Assembly: GCA_964654855.1 (NCBI GenBank)
Contig: CAZZJS010000004.1
Location: 155,025-219,024 of the forward strand
DNA: 64,000 nt
Reading direction: 5' to 3'
Source of the DNA: JALZUV01 sp964654855
GTDB taxonomy: Bacteria; Pseudomonadota; Alphaproteobacteria; Rickettsiales; JALZUV01
This document shows, piece after piece, positions 52,949 through 61,819 of the stretch; position 1 is the stretch's first letter; each line of letters begins with the position of its first letter. The notes under the pieces are model-generated. The model ran no database searches and was not told the origin of the DNA. It saw only the letters and a program-made list of their open reading frames with translations. Position numbers and translations under genes: made by a program.

Positions 52949-54028
52949 ATGACGGATAAGGACAAAGAACCTCAAGATGCTCGTTTAGGCGGTGAGCGCC
53001 CAAAGAACAGCAAGCTACCTTATCTCGAGAGGCGCAGAAAGTCTCATTCAGGAAGTAAAATCTTTAATCTCTTCATCATCGCTTTTATCGGTTATGCGGT
53101 TTATGTTTATATGCAAAAGGGGGGTGATGCTGGCATTTTGAATGAATTAGGCGATCATCTGAAAGTTATCGAAGCGCCGCAAGAGGGTGATCTGCGTATT
53201 GACAGGCTTAAGCACCACCAGCGGGCTAATGTATTAGCGCGCATTGTACCAAAAGAGCGTTTGGGCGTGACATGGAGTGTGCTGCAAAAGGGCGAAGGTG
53301 CTCCTGTTAGCTGCGGGCAAGAAGCTACCTATAGTTTGATTTCTGGTTTCGGTAGCGATCAAACAGTGAGTAAGCCAAGAATGCTAAGGCTTGGTAGTGT
53401 GAAAGCGCCACAAGGCTTAACGCTTGGGTTAGAAGGAATGCGTGTGGGTGAGGTACGCCAAGTTAAGGTGCCACAGCGGCTTTGGTCAGGATCCCAACCG
53501 GCAGAAGGTCAGCCAGCTCGACTCACAACGATTACGCTGGAATTGAAAAATGTTTCAGGCCAAGTGCCGCAGGCAGAAATGCCGCTGCGGCGCTTCTTCA
53601 TCCGTGGTGGCGGTGGCCATCCTTTGCGTTGTGGTGATTTGGCGATCATGCATCTTACGCTATGGAGTGGTGAAGGTAAAAAGCTCTTTAGTTCGCTCGG
53701 TGGTAAGCCTGTCTATTTCTATTTAGGTGAAGGGCAGGTGCCTTACGGGTTAGAGCGTGGTGTTTTAGAAATGGCGCCAGGTGGGCTTTATAGCCTAGCC
53801 CTATCGCCGGAATTAATGAGGCCACTAGCACCGGATACGGTGAGAAGTGCTGCTCCTCCTTATGCGGTGCAGCCTTTCCCCGCAGATTTAGCGTTACCAG
53901 AAGGTCAAATGGTGCTCATTGATATTGATTATCCGAAAGAGCTGCCGCCAACGGTAAGCCGACGCTTGCCAGAAATGCAAAGCCCTGCTACGCAGGCGCC
54001 TGTTACTAACCCTCAAATTAAAGAGTAA
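52949..54028 (+). CDS. Membrane-anchored protein with two FKBP-like domains
   Basis: 359 residues. A basic N-terminus (LPYLERRRKSHSGSK) precedes a single membrane helix (about 37-56, IFNLFIIAFIGYAVYVYMQ); the rest should be periplasmic. FKBP-like domain 1 spans about 110-210 (VSCGQEATYSLISGF ... GLTLGLEGMRVGEVRQVKVPQ) and domain 2 about 225-330 (LRCGDLAIMHLTLWSGEGKKLFSS ... YLGEGQVPYGLERGVLEMAPGG). Both keep the FKBP framework, but several aromatic catalytic-pocket residues differ, so isomerase activity is uncertain. Probably a periplasmic folding factor. AAGGGA precedes the ATG; the aspartate aminotransferase gene follows after 3 bases. Confidence 0.72.
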   Translation: MTDKDKEPQDARLGGERPKNSKLPYLERRRKSHSGSKIFNLFIIAFIGYAVYVYMQKGGDAGILNELGDHLKVIEAPQEGDLRIDRLKHHQRANVLARIVPKERLGVTWSVLQKGEGAPVSCGQEATYSLISGFGSDQTVSKPRMLRLGSVKAPQGLTLGLEGMRVGEVRQVKVPQRLWSGSQPAEGQPARLTTITLELKNVSGQVPQAEMPLRRFFIRGGGGHPLRCGDLAIMHLTLWSGEGKKLFSSLGGKPVYFYLGEGQVPYGLERGVLEMAPGGLYSLALSPELMRPLAPDTVRSAAPPYAVQPFPADLALPEGQMVLIDIDYPKELPPTVSRRLPEMQSPATQAPVTNPQIKE

Positions 54029-54031
54029 ATT

Positions 54032-55219
54032 ATGTCTGAACTCATTCTTGCGGATCGCTTAAATGCGGTAAAACCTTCTCCGACCATGGCAGTTACAGCC
54101 AAAGCGGCACAAATGAAGGCTGAGGGCATTGATGTTATTGGCTTAGGTGCGGGTGAACCTGATTTTGATACACCAGAGCCGATTCGTAATGCGGCGAAAA
54201 AAGCGATGGATGAAGGCCATACACGTTACACGCCTGTAGGCGGTACGCCGGCTTTAAAGAAGGCAATTGTTGCTAAGTTTAAACGCGAAAATGACATTGA
54301 TTACACAACAGATGAAATCATCGTTGGTGTGGGTGGCAAGCAAGTTATTTTCAATGCGCTGCTCGCTAGCGTTAACCCGGGCGATGAAGTGATTATTCCT
54401 GCGCCTTACTGGGTGTCTTACCCTGATATGACGCGTTTTGCTGAAGGCTTGCCCGTGATGGTAGATTGCCCCGCAGAGCAAGGCTTCAAACTAACGGCTG
54501 AGAGCCTAGAAGCGGCGATTACCAAGAAATCTAAGTGGTTGATTCTCAATAGTCCGTCCAACCCAACCGGTGCGGCTTATACGAAAGACGAACTGCTTAG
54601 CCTTATCGAAGTGATAGAGCGCCATCCGCACTTGATGGTGTTATCGGATGATATTTACGAGCATCTAGTGTACGGCGATACGAAGTTCCACACGCTTGCA
54701 CAGCTCGCGCCGCAGCTTAAAGACCGTATCTTAACGGTGAATGGTGTATCGAAAGCTTACGGGATGACCGGCTGGCGTATCGGCTATGCAGGCGGGCCTG
54801 CGGCGCTTATTAAAGGCATGAGCAAGATTCAGTCGCAATCTACCTCTAACCCGACCTCTATCAGTCAGGCTGCTGCGGTGGAGGCTTTAAATGGCGATCA
54901 AAGCTTTCTCAATGAATGGCGTACTGCTTTTGCGCGCCGTCGTGACTTAGTCGTTAGCAAACTTAACGCGATTGAAGGCATTGATTGCCTCACCCCTGAA
55001 GGTGCATTCTATGTGTTCCCAAGCTGTAAAGGCTTGCTTGGTGGCAAACTCAAAACCGCCACTGACTTCAGTGCTTATTTGCTGGAAGAAGCCAAAGTGG
55101 CCGTCGTCATGGGCGAAGCTTTCGGCATGGATGGCCATTTCCGTATCTCCTATGCGACGAGCGACGAAGCGCTAGAAGAAGCCTGTGCGCGTATCGCAGC
55201 GGCAGTTGCGAAGCTTTAG
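54032..55219 (+). CDS. Aspartate aminotransferase (class I/II, PLP-dependent)
   Basis: 395 residues. Features: GAGEPDFDTPEPIRNAAKKAMDEGHTRYTPVGGTPALKKAI, PAPYWVSYPDMTRF, LNSPSNPTGAAY, LSDDIYEHLVYG and the PLP-lysine motif NGVSKAYGMTGWRIGYAGG. This matches the alphaproteobacterial AatA type (aspartate, sometimes also prephenate). Cytoplasmic. Third gene of the pgsA run. Confidence 0.93.
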   Translation: MSELILADRLNAVKPSPTMAVTAKAAQMKAEGIDVIGLGAGEPDFDTPEPIRNAAKKAMDEGHTRYTPVGGTPALKKAIVAKFKRENDIDYTTDEIIVGVGGKQVIFNALLASVNPGDEVIIPAPYWVSYPDMTRFAEGLPVMVDCPAEQGFKLTAESLEAAITKKSKWLILNSPSNPTGAAYTKDELLSLIEVIERHPHLMVLSDDIYEHLVYGDTKFHTLAQLAPQLKDRILTVNGVSKAYGMTGWRIGYAGGPAALIKGMSKIQSQSTSNPTSISQAAAVEALNGDQSFLNEWRTAFARRRDLVVSKLNAIEGIDCLTPEGAFYVFPSCKGLLGGKLKTATDFSAYLLEEAKVAVVMGEAFGMDGHFRISYATSDEALEEACARIAAAVAKL

Positions 55220-55280
55220 CAACTGCTACGCGAAATTGATGACAGTTCGGTTAAAAACAGACTAAAAGCCTTGAAAATTG

Positions 55281-55327
55281 CTTTTACTGTCACAGAAGGT
55301 TCATACAAGAATTAAAAATTCTAAACT
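55281..55327 (+). promoter_or_regulatory. Candidate promoter resembling that of the orphan lipoprotein gene
   Basis: CTGTCAC (55287-55293) and, 11 bases on, GGTTCAT (55298-55304) form a weak Pho-box-like direct repeat; a TAAACT -10 candidate is at 55322-55327. Blocks AATTG, ACTGTCAC, ACAAG and AATT occur in the same order before both this gene and the lipoprotein gene at 3357. Weaker than the 3107 site. Confidence 0.3.
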
Positions 55328-55348
55328 AGAGTGAAGACTAATTCTTCA

Positions 55349-55417
55349 AACACGCTTTAGTGTTACTACGGTCATTTTGACCCATATTTATTTATGCGTA
55401 ACGCTAGAGTCTTTTTT
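55349..55417 (+). promoter_or_regulatory. Attenuator-like leader structure
   Basis: CTTTAGTGTTAC (55355-55366) can pair over 12 bp (two G-T) with GTAACGCTAGAG (55398-55409), followed by CTTTTTT (55411-55417): a terminator-like hairpin within the leader. The same 5' arm can instead form AACAC-GCTTTA-GTGTT (55349-55364). The two folds are mutually exclusive, the hallmark of an attenuator or riboswitch-like switch. No known riboswitch class is recognised. Confidence 0.45.
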
Positions 55418-55439
55418 AACTTTCTAAATTTTTTGAAAA

Positions 55440-55787
55440 ATGGATTTTTCAGAATTCTTTTACGTCCCAACTCATGCGATCTTCATGTCAATCATCATTG
55501 GCGTGCCACTTTTAATCTTGTACACGAGACAGTGCAAAAAAGATTATGAGGGATATGAAGTCTGGGACTGGATGGACTGGATTTTTATTTGGGCAACACC
55601 AATTGCTGCGCTAATTTTGCTTATTGTAACGGCCGCTAACTCGTTTCTAGGTGCAATTGCATTAGCATGCGCAATCTCATTACTTTGTTTGCTCGCACCA
55701 AGCCAAGTATGGAAATTGCGTATGCACCAATTTTTATTATTTGGATTGCTGCTTAGCGTTTATTATATCAGAGTATTCTGGTGGTAA
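55440..55787 (+). CDS. Unknown 115-residue multi-pass membrane protein
   Basis: Four membrane segments (about 11-28, 45-66, 68-86, 95-113), with an acidic aromatic loop (YEGYEVWDWMDWIFIW) between the first two and a YYIRVFWW ending. Family not recognised. The ATG lacks a Shine-Dalgarno and follows AAATTTTTTGAAAA, very like the AAATTTTTCAAA before the lipoprotein gene at 3357. It is an isolated gene with its own leader and terminator. Confidence 0.65.
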   Translation: MDFSEFFYVPTHAIFMSIIIGVPLLILYTRQCKKDYEGYEVWDWMDWIFIWATPIAALILLIVTAANSFLGAIALACAISLLCLLAPSQVWKLRMHQFLLFGLLLSVYYIRVFWW

Positions 55788-55807
55788 TTGCCTAAAGAGC
55801 CCATAAG

Positions 55808-55846
55808 AAAAGCCCTCCCCGTTGAATCGGAGAGGGCTTTTGCTTT
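55808..55846. terminator. Terminator between the membrane protein gene and ilvC
   Basis: AAAAGCCCTC (55808-55817) pairs with GAGGGCTTTT (55832-55841); inner CCG/CGG extends the stem past one C-A mismatch. A and T tracts on either side make it bidirectional, ending both the plus-strand gene and minus-strand ilvC. Confidence 0.88.
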
Positions 55847-55868
55847 TTTAGGAAAAGCTGATCAGAAA

Positions 55869-56891
55869 CTAGTTCTGCGCTTTATCGACCATTTTGTTTT
55901 TGCTGATCCACGGCATCATGCTGCGGAGTTTTTCACCCACTGCTTCGATAGGGTGTTTCGCATGTTTCTCGCGATATTGCTCTAGCTCGTGAGGGCCTTG
56001 AGTTGCGCGATCTTTCATGAAGTTTTCAGCGAATTTGCCCGATTGGATATCTTCCAACACACGCTTCATTTCGGCTTTTGTTTCAGGCGTAATCACGCGT
56101 GGACCCGTTACGTAATCACCATATTCAGCGGTGTTACTGATAGAGTAACGCATGTTGGCCATGCCGCCTTCATACATTAAATCAACGATGAGCTTCGTTT
56201 CGTGTAAGCACTCAAAATAAGCCATCTCTGGCGGATAACCCGCTTCAGTTAGTGTCTCAAAGCCCGCTTGGATAAGGTGGGTTAGGCCACCGCAAAGTAC
56301 GGCTTGCTCGCCAAATAGATCAGTTTCACATTCGTCTTTAAAGGTTGTTTCGATAATGCCGCCTTTGCCGCCGCCAACGCCTGCCGCCCATGCGAGAGCA
56401 ATATCTTTCGCATTGCCCGTAGCATCTTGTGCGATGGCGATAAGGCAAGGTACGCCGCCACCTTTAAGGAACTCACCACGCACCGTGTGGCCAGGGCCTT
56501 TAGGGGCGATCATGATAACGTCAGATGTTTCAGGCGCTTTGATATAATCGAAGTGAACGTTAAAACCGTGAGCGAAAGCAAGGGCTGCGCCTTTTTTCAA
56601 ATTGGGAGCCACATCATTGGCGAAGATTTCAGCCTGATTTTCATCCGGCGCAAGAATCATAATGATATCTGCCCATTGTGCTGCCATGGCAGGAGTCGTC
56701 ACATCGAAACCAGCATTTTTAGCCTTCACTGCAGAGCTTGAGCCTTCACGCAATGCGATTTTTACATTCTTGCAGCCGCTATCTTTAAGGTTCAGCGCAT
56801 GCGCGTGACCTTGGCTACCATAGCCGATAATCGCGATGTTTTTCTCTTTAATTAGGCCGAGATTCGTATCGGCATCGTAGTAAACTTGCAT
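55869..56891 (-). CDS. ilvC: Ketol-acid reductoisomerase
   Basis: 340 residues, class I length. NADPH-binding IIGYGSQGHAHALNLKDSG, MIAPKGPGHTVRGEF, and the acid-rich Mg2+ site FKDECETDLFGEQAVLCGG. It catalyses the second common step of valine, leucine and isoleucine synthesis. A TTAAGGAG ribosome site precedes the ATG region at 56895-56925. Monocistronic or following the antiporter gene (24-base gap). Confidence 0.96.
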   Translation of the reverse strand: MQVYYDADTNLGLIKEKNIAIIGYGSQGHAHALNLKDSGCKNVKIALREGSSSAVKAKNAGFDVTTPAMAAQWADIIMILAPDENQAEIFANDVAPNLKKGAALAFAHGFNVHFDYIKAPETSDVIMIAPKGPGHTVRGEFLKGGGVPCLIAIAQDATGNAKDIALAWAAGVGGGKGGIIETTFKDECETDLFGEQAVLCGGLTHLIQAGFETLTEAGYPPEMAYFECLHETKLIVDLMYEGGMANMRYSISNTAEYGDYVTGPRVITPETKAEMKRVLEDIQSGKFAENFMKDRATQGPHELEQYREKHAKHPIEAVGEKLRSMMPWISKNKMVDKAQN

Positions 56892-56915
56892 TGAAAACGC
56901 TCCATTAATTTAATT

Positions 56916-58682
56916 TTAAGGAGTATCTATGGAGTCGATTTTACGAAAAAGCAAGGATTTCTGTGTCTTTGCGGGTTTTTCTTCATCCACGCTTTTAATC
57001 TCATTTGCACGAGTAAGGGCATAATCACGCTCACGGTAAAGTGATGTTATGCGGCTAATTTCATGTTCCGCAATATCCATTCGGCTCAATACTGCAGCAC
57101 CTAGCTGCAAGCTCGCTTCGTACATTTCTGAAATGGCGAGTGAGGCGCCAGCACCCTCTAACCTAAGCAAATTCTTTAGATCATCCGCCCTTGCGATAAC
57201 CGGTACACCGGGTGCGAGATCATGCATGGCGATTACAGTCTTATTAGCGCTGTTAAATTCATTCATGGTGACAACAGCGGCGCTGGCTTTTTCTAATGAC
57301 ACTGCACGTAATACCTCACGACGGGTTCCATCACCAAAATAAACTGACTTACCGTCTTTACGGCAAAGATTGACAATGGAAGGGTCCGTATCGAGCGCGA
57401 TATAGTTAATGCCCTCTGCAGAGAGAAGCTTTGCCACGGTTTGTCCCACACGGCCATAACCGCAAATCACCACGTGATTAGCAAGATCGAGCGTTTCGCC
57501 TGTGCTATCGGTTGCTTCGGGAATTTCTGGTAAACGACGTTTTGCGGCAAGATGCGCACCTAAAGCGTAAGCTAGCGGGGTGAGTGCCATTGTGACTGCT
57601 ACTACCAACATGAGATGTTGAACGAGCGTTGGCTCTAGCAATTCACTTGTGAGTGCCTGCCCAAAGAGGATGAATGCGAACTCTCCCCCTTGCGATAAGA
57701 GCAAGCCTGCATGCATGGAAGCGCCCATACTAAAATGAAATAGACGGCAAAGTGCGACGATAATAGCCGCCTTACCCAGCATGAGTGCAAAAGCGAGACC
57801 AAAGATGATAATTGGTTCTTCAACCAGTAAGGCAATATCAACAGACATTCCCACGACCATAAAGAATAAGCCAAGCAATATGCCCTTATAAGGCAGAATA
57901 TCTGCTTCGACTTGATGTTTATATTCCGTTTCAGCGACGAGTAAGCCAGCGACAAAGGCACCTAGTGCCATAGAAAGTCCCGCCGCATGGAAGCCGTAAC
58001 TAATGCCGAGCACAACCAGAAGAGTGAAAGCGGAAAAGACCTCGCTTTGTTCTAATGAGGCAATGAGGCGGAAAACAGGTGGCAATAGCAATCGCCCACC
58101 AATGAAAACTACCGCAAAAGCAATCACAGCCTTTAACCCTGCCTCTTGCAAGGCCTGAGAGATGGAGGAGTCGGTCACAGCTAGAAGTGGTACAAGTACG
58201 AGCAAAGGTACTACAGCTAAATCCTGCATGAGTAGAACAGAAAGCGATAAACGCCCTAACTGAGTTTGTTGTTTGCGCTTTTCTGCGACGATTTGAAGCA
58301 CGAGTGCGGTGGAGGAAAGGGCAAGGCCAAAACCGATAATGATCGAAGCTTCGATGGATTGACCGGTTAAATGGGCTAATCCGCTAATAATAATGCCAGA
58401 AAGCAATACTTGTAATCCACCAAACCCAAATACTTGAGTGCGCATCGCGCGCATTTGCGTGAAGGAAAGTTCCGTTCCAATAACGAATAGAAGTAAAACA
58501 ACGCCAAGCTCTGCAATATGCGAGATTTCTGCGACATCCTGAATAATACTAAAGCCAAAGGGGCCAATTAGCGCACCAGCCACCAAATAGCCAAGTACAG
58601 AGCTAAGGCGTAACTTGCGGAAGACAGCAACCACGCCGACTGCCGCCGCTAATAAAATTAAAAGCTGAAAAATCGCATCCAT
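56916..58682 (-). CDS. Kef-type K+/H+ antiporter (CPA2) with TrkA-N domain
   Basis: 588 residues. A 12-13 helix antiporter domain (LLLFVIGTELSFTQMRAMRTQVFGFGGLQ; QDLAVVPLLVLVPLL; LLLSQGGEFAFILFGQAL) is followed by the RCK/TrkA-N NAD-binding domain (HVVICGYGRVGQTVAKLL near 400) and DGTRREVLRAV. Kef/Ybal-type systems expel K+ in exchange for H+ under redox or electrophile stress. No KefF/KefG partner gene is adjacent. Confidence 0.92.
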   Translation of the reverse strand: MDAIFQLLILLAAAVGVVAVFRKLRLSSVLGYLVAGALIGPFGFSIIQDVAEISHIAELGVVLLLFVIGTELSFTQMRAMRTQVFGFGGLQVLLSGIIISGLAHLTGQSIEASIIIGFGLALSSTALVLQIVAEKRKQQTQLGRLSLSVLLMQDLAVVPLLVLVPLLAVTDSSISQALQEAGLKAVIAFAVVFIGGRLLLPPVFRLIASLEQSEVFSAFTLLVVLGISYGFHAAGLSMALGAFVAGLLVAETEYKHQVEADILPYKGILLGLFFMVVGMSVDIALLVEEPIIIFGLAFALMLGKAAIIVALCRLFHFSMGASMHAGLLLSQGGEFAFILFGQALTSELLEPTLVQHLMLVVAVTMALTPLAYALGAHLAAKRRLPEIPEATDSTGETLDLANHVVICGYGRVGQTVAKLLSAEGINYIALDTDPSIVNLCRKDGKSVYFGDGTRREVLRAVSLEKASAAVVTMNEFNSANKTVIAMHDLAPGVPVIARADDLKNLLRLEGAGASLAISEMYEASLQLGAAVLSRMDIAEHEISRITSLYRERDYALTRANEIKSVDEEKPAKTQKSLLFRKIDSIDTP

Positions 58683-58746
58683 GGAGAAAATCTAAGCATC
58701 CCGCTTATAAGAGGCAAGTAAAAGCCGAAGGTTAGTGCGGCAAGAA

Positions 58747-60021
58747 CTAAAGAATCTCGCGAGTGATTTGCTTGCTTTCCTCAACGCCGGGCTGGTTAAA
58801 GGCATCTACTTCCATTAAGCCAGCCATGAAGATGGTTTCCATCATGTAATGCTGCAAGAGCGCCCCGATGGAAAATTCAGAATCATCTTTCAACCCAATA
58901 TGGCGAGTTGCCACACCGTAATTGATCAAACTTTGTTGAGTTGCTTTGGCCTGTGCATCAATCACATCGCCAATGGTGAGCCCGCCTAGATAGTCCATGC
59001 CGATGCTGCGTGCGAGTTCTGGATTAATCTTATCGCCTTTACCTGCATTTTCCAGCGTAATGAAAGTGATGAGCTTATCTTTAGGGCCTTCAGCATAAAG
59101 CTGTAGCTGGCTATGCTGGTCTACTGCGCCAAGAGCCGCCACTGCTGTGGTGCCTTTGCCCTCTTTACCTACTGATTCACCCCAAAGCTGTTGATACCAG
59201 CGCCCCAGATTTTGCAGGCGATCCACATAAGGCATCGCTACAGAAATACTCTTACCTTGAAGGCTGAGCGTGTAATTTAATGCAGCGCCAATGGCAGCGG
59301 GTGAGGTCTCAGGTGATTCAGCAATTTGTTCCATCACGGCTTTAGCGCCGTTACGTAAGCCATAAATATCAATATCGGCAATAGCAGCCGGCAGCAGGCC
59401 AACCCAAGAAAGAACCGAGAAGCGTCCACCTAATTCGGCATCATGCTCCCAAATTTCCATTTCATAGTTAGCGGCTAACTTGCGCAATGCGCTATCGGTT
59501 GGCATGCTGACCGCCATACAATGTGCTTTCACCGGTAAGCTGTTAGCCTCAAGCTGCTGAACGACCAGCATTGCCTGCATCATGGTTTCGACGGTATTGC
59601 CCGATTTACTAACGAGAAGGAAGAAAGTATCGGCCAAAGGAAGCTGACTGAAAAGCTGCTCCATGCTGTTAGGGTCGGTATTATCGACAAAATGAGTTGT
59701 CATGCTGCCTGTGCCGAAGCGCGGCTGTTTTGTGCTGCATAGATTGAGTGCACCAAGGCTGGAGCCGCCAGTTCCCATCACGACAAGATGTGAAAACCCA
59801 TCACGAATTTTCTGTGCAGTACGTTCGATTAAAGGCAGATCACCCGTTTTAAACGGTTCCGAGATTACGGAAAGTTCACCGCGCTTATTACGTTCTTTTA
59901 GGCTCGCAATAATGGAAGGAATGCGAGCGAGATTCTTATCAATATCAGCTTGGGATATACCTTCAGAGCCGATCTTGTCGGTGAGAGAAGAAGAGATATC
60001 TTGAACGTAAGGAAGTGTCAT
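58747..60021 (-). CDS. pgi: Glucose-6-phosphate isomerase
   Basis: 424 residues, shorter than the about 550-residue enterobacterial type. HLVVMGTGGSSLGALNL (substrate phosphate loop), VSKSGNTVETM, GGRFSVLSWVGLLPAAIADID and QLWGESVGKEGKG. It interconverts glucose-6-phosphate and fructose-6-phosphate. The Gln-Gln-Leu ending of the catalytic loop and length fit the compact branch. It starts 25 bases after the M16 gene stop. Confidence 0.93.
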   Translation of the reverse strand: MTLPYVQDISSSLTDKIGSEGISQADIDKNLARIPSIIASLKERNKRGELSVISEPFKTGDLPLIERTAQKIRDGFSHLVVMGTGGSSLGALNLCSTKQPRFGTGSMTTHFVDNTDPNSMEQLFSQLPLADTFFLLVSKSGNTVETMMQAMLVVQQLEANSLPVKAHCMAVSMPTDSALRKLAANYEMEIWEHDAELGGRFSVLSWVGLLPAAIADIDIYGLRNGAKAVMEQIAESPETSPAAIGAALNYTLSLQGKSISVAMPYVDRLQNLGRWYQQLWGESVGKEGKGTTAVAALGAVDQHSQLQLYAEGPKDKLITFITLENAGKGDKINPELARSIGMDYLGGLTIGDVIDAQAKATQQSLINYGVATRHIGLKDDSEFSIGALLQHYMMETIFMAGLMEVDAFNQPGVEESKQITREIL

Positions 60022-60046
60022 AAAAAAACCTTTATGTTTAGGTGGG

Positions 60047-61339
60047 TTATTTAGGATCTCCTACCAACACCACTAAGGGCGGTTTGGCAAGAATTTTCGT
60101 GGCCACGCGGTTTACCGCTTGCGTGGTCACGGCCTTAAAGTAATCATTCCGCTTAGTTAGATAATCTTTACCCAACTCATAGCGTTGCATGGAGGTAAGA
60201 TAACGGACTTGCGAGGGCAGGTTATCCAGTGCAAGCGGAAAAGAGCCGGTAATGTAATCAATGGTATTTTTCACCTCTTCTTTTGTGGCTCCCTTCTCCG
60301 CAAAGCGAGAGAGGGTATCTTGTGCAACCTTTAGCGCTTCTAGAGCGCTTTCGTTGCGAGTTGCGAAGTTACCGTAAAGTACAGGGTTGTAAGTTCCTGG
60401 AGAAAGAGAAGAGGAGGCATAATAAGCCAATCCACGTTGTTGGCGAATCGCGTTGGAGAGACGACTTGTGAGCCCGCCACCGCCTAAAATATGGTTCATT
60501 ACATAGGTCGCATAAAAGTCAGGATCGTTGCGTTTTGGTGCACTCAGGCCAAAAATAGCTACGGTTTGTGGTACGGTTTGCTTAATGATGATTGGTTTTT
60601 GAACTTCCGGTAAAGCGGGGGCATTGGGGAAATCCGTTTGTTTTGCAGTTTTAGGTAACGCCTTAATCAGTTTTTCGATGGCTTTTGTAAGCAAGGTCTG
60701 ATCAAGGTCTCCCGCGGCGCTCACGACCATTTTGTCTGAAGCAAATTGTTTATGCCATTCTTGCAAATCTTGAACGGTCAGCGTTTTTAGAGATTTTTCA
60801 GTTCCTTCAGTCGGTAAAGCGTAAGGATGGTTGCCAAAGGCTTCTGCATCAAAATGGATTGAAGCAAGCCACGCCGGGTTTTGTGACCGTTGTTTAAGCT
60901 GTGTTAGAGACTGAGATCTTAGTGTATCTAGCGAGGTAGTATCGAAGCGTGGTTGCGTAAGAATGAGATGAGCCAGTTCAAGCGCATCCGGTAGGTGCTT
61001 TGTGAGAGACTGCAAGGTAAGGGTGAGTTCCTCGCGATTTGCGGAAACAGAAAGGTCGATTGCCTTTTCCTCCAGCGCTTTACGTAGGGCGAGCCCGTTT
61101 AAGCTGCCGGCTCCTTCTTTAAGCATGGCGGCTCCCAAATAAGCGCGGCCTGCTTTGCCATCAAGATCACTAATGCTGCCTGCATTTTTAAAGCTAACCT
61201 GCACCACGGCCATGGGTAGCGCTTCTGCCGGGAGCATCAAAAAGCTTTTGCCATTCGACAAATTCACCTGTTGAACATCTGCCCAAGAAGGTGAAATTAG
61301 GCCGAAATAGAGAATGAAAAGAGACAGTAGAAACTTCAT
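60047..61339 (-). CDS. M16-family peptidase-like protein lacking HxxEH
   Basis: 430 residues with signal peptide KFLLSLFILYFGLISPSWA. Two M16 halves are clear, but where active members have the zinc motif HxxEH this one reads GAAMLKEGAGSLNG (about 70-83). The C-terminal half keeps the R/Y region SNAIRQQRGLAYYASSSLSP that completes the substrate site in partner subunits. It therefore looks like the non-catalytic partner of a two-gene M16 pair, but no catalytic M16 gene is next to it. Likely periplasmic. Confidence 0.88.
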   Translation of the reverse strand: MKFLLSLFILYFGLISPSWADVQQVNLSNGKSFLMLPAEALPMAVVQVSFKNAGSISDLDGKAGRAYLGAAMLKEGAGSLNGLALRKALEEKAIDLSVSANREELTLTLQSLTKHLPDALELAHLILTQPRFDTTSLDTLRSQSLTQLKQRSQNPAWLASIHFDAEAFGNHPYALPTEGTEKSLKTLTVQDLQEWHKQFASDKMVVSAAGDLDQTLLTKAIEKLIKALPKTAKQTDFPNAPALPEVQKPIIIKQTVPQTVAIFGLSAPKRNDPDFYATYVMNHILGGGGLTSRLSNAIRQQRGLAYYASSSLSPGTYNPVLYGNFATRNESALEALKVAQDTLSRFAEKGATKEEVKNTIDYITGSFPLALDNLPSQVRYLTSMQRYELGKDYLTKRNDYFKAVTTQAVNRVATKILAKPPLVVLVGDPK

Positions 61340-61417
61340 GCAGTCACTATGAGAATCTACGGGTGAGAGGCAAGAAAAAAGCGAGTAACGCTCTATTTGC
61401 TACAATTTATTAATGAA

Positions 61418-61771
61418 ATGTTAACAAACTTGGTCTATGCTCACATCATGTATGGGGAAATAGATACCACGCGTAACCGCTTAAATAAGGTTCTACAGCT
61501 TAACCTGATGTTTTTGGTGATGCATTTTGTGCTTTATGGAAGCACAAAAACGATTCTGCTAGGTTTGCATAACCCTTTTGCGGATTTCATCGTTGTATTG
61601 GGTTTTGTTTCCTTGGCCGGCCTATGGTTATGCTTTGATTTTTTCATGCCAGTCCTTTGTGAAGCGGTACATCGCCGCGACTGCGATACGATAAAGCCAA
61701 TTGGCTGGATGATGGCCTTTAGTGCTTTCGCATTTGTAGGTGGTGCGTATCAAGTGGCTTACGCGCTTTAA
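61418..61771 (+). CDS. Unknown small membrane protein
   Basis: 117 residues from ATG 61418; starts at 61448 (ATG) or 61397 (TTG) are possible, none with a Shine-Dalgarno. Three membrane segments (about 25-45, 55-80, 93-115). The N-terminal GEIDTTRNRLNKVLQLN is cytoplasmic-like. Family not recognised. It is followed after 48 bases by another small gene on the same strand. Confidence 0.55.
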   Translation: MLTNLVYAHIMYGEIDTTRNRLNKVLQLNLMFLVMHFVLYGSTKTILLGLHNPFADFIVVLGFVSLAGLWLCFDFFMPVLCEAVHRRDCDTIKPIGWMMAFSAFAFVGGAYQVAYAL

Positions 61772-61808
61772 CCTTCAGTAAAAGAGTATCTCTGGCACGT
61801 TACTTGCT

Positions 61809-61814
61809 TATAAT
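61809..61814 (+). promoter_or_regulatory. -10 element directly before a start codon
   Basis: A consensus TATAAT ends six bases before the ATG at 61820, so transcription should begin at or beside the start codon and give a leaderless mRNA. The -35 is poor (GTATCT at the 17-base position). Confidence 0.5.
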
Positions 61815-61819
61815 TCTGT

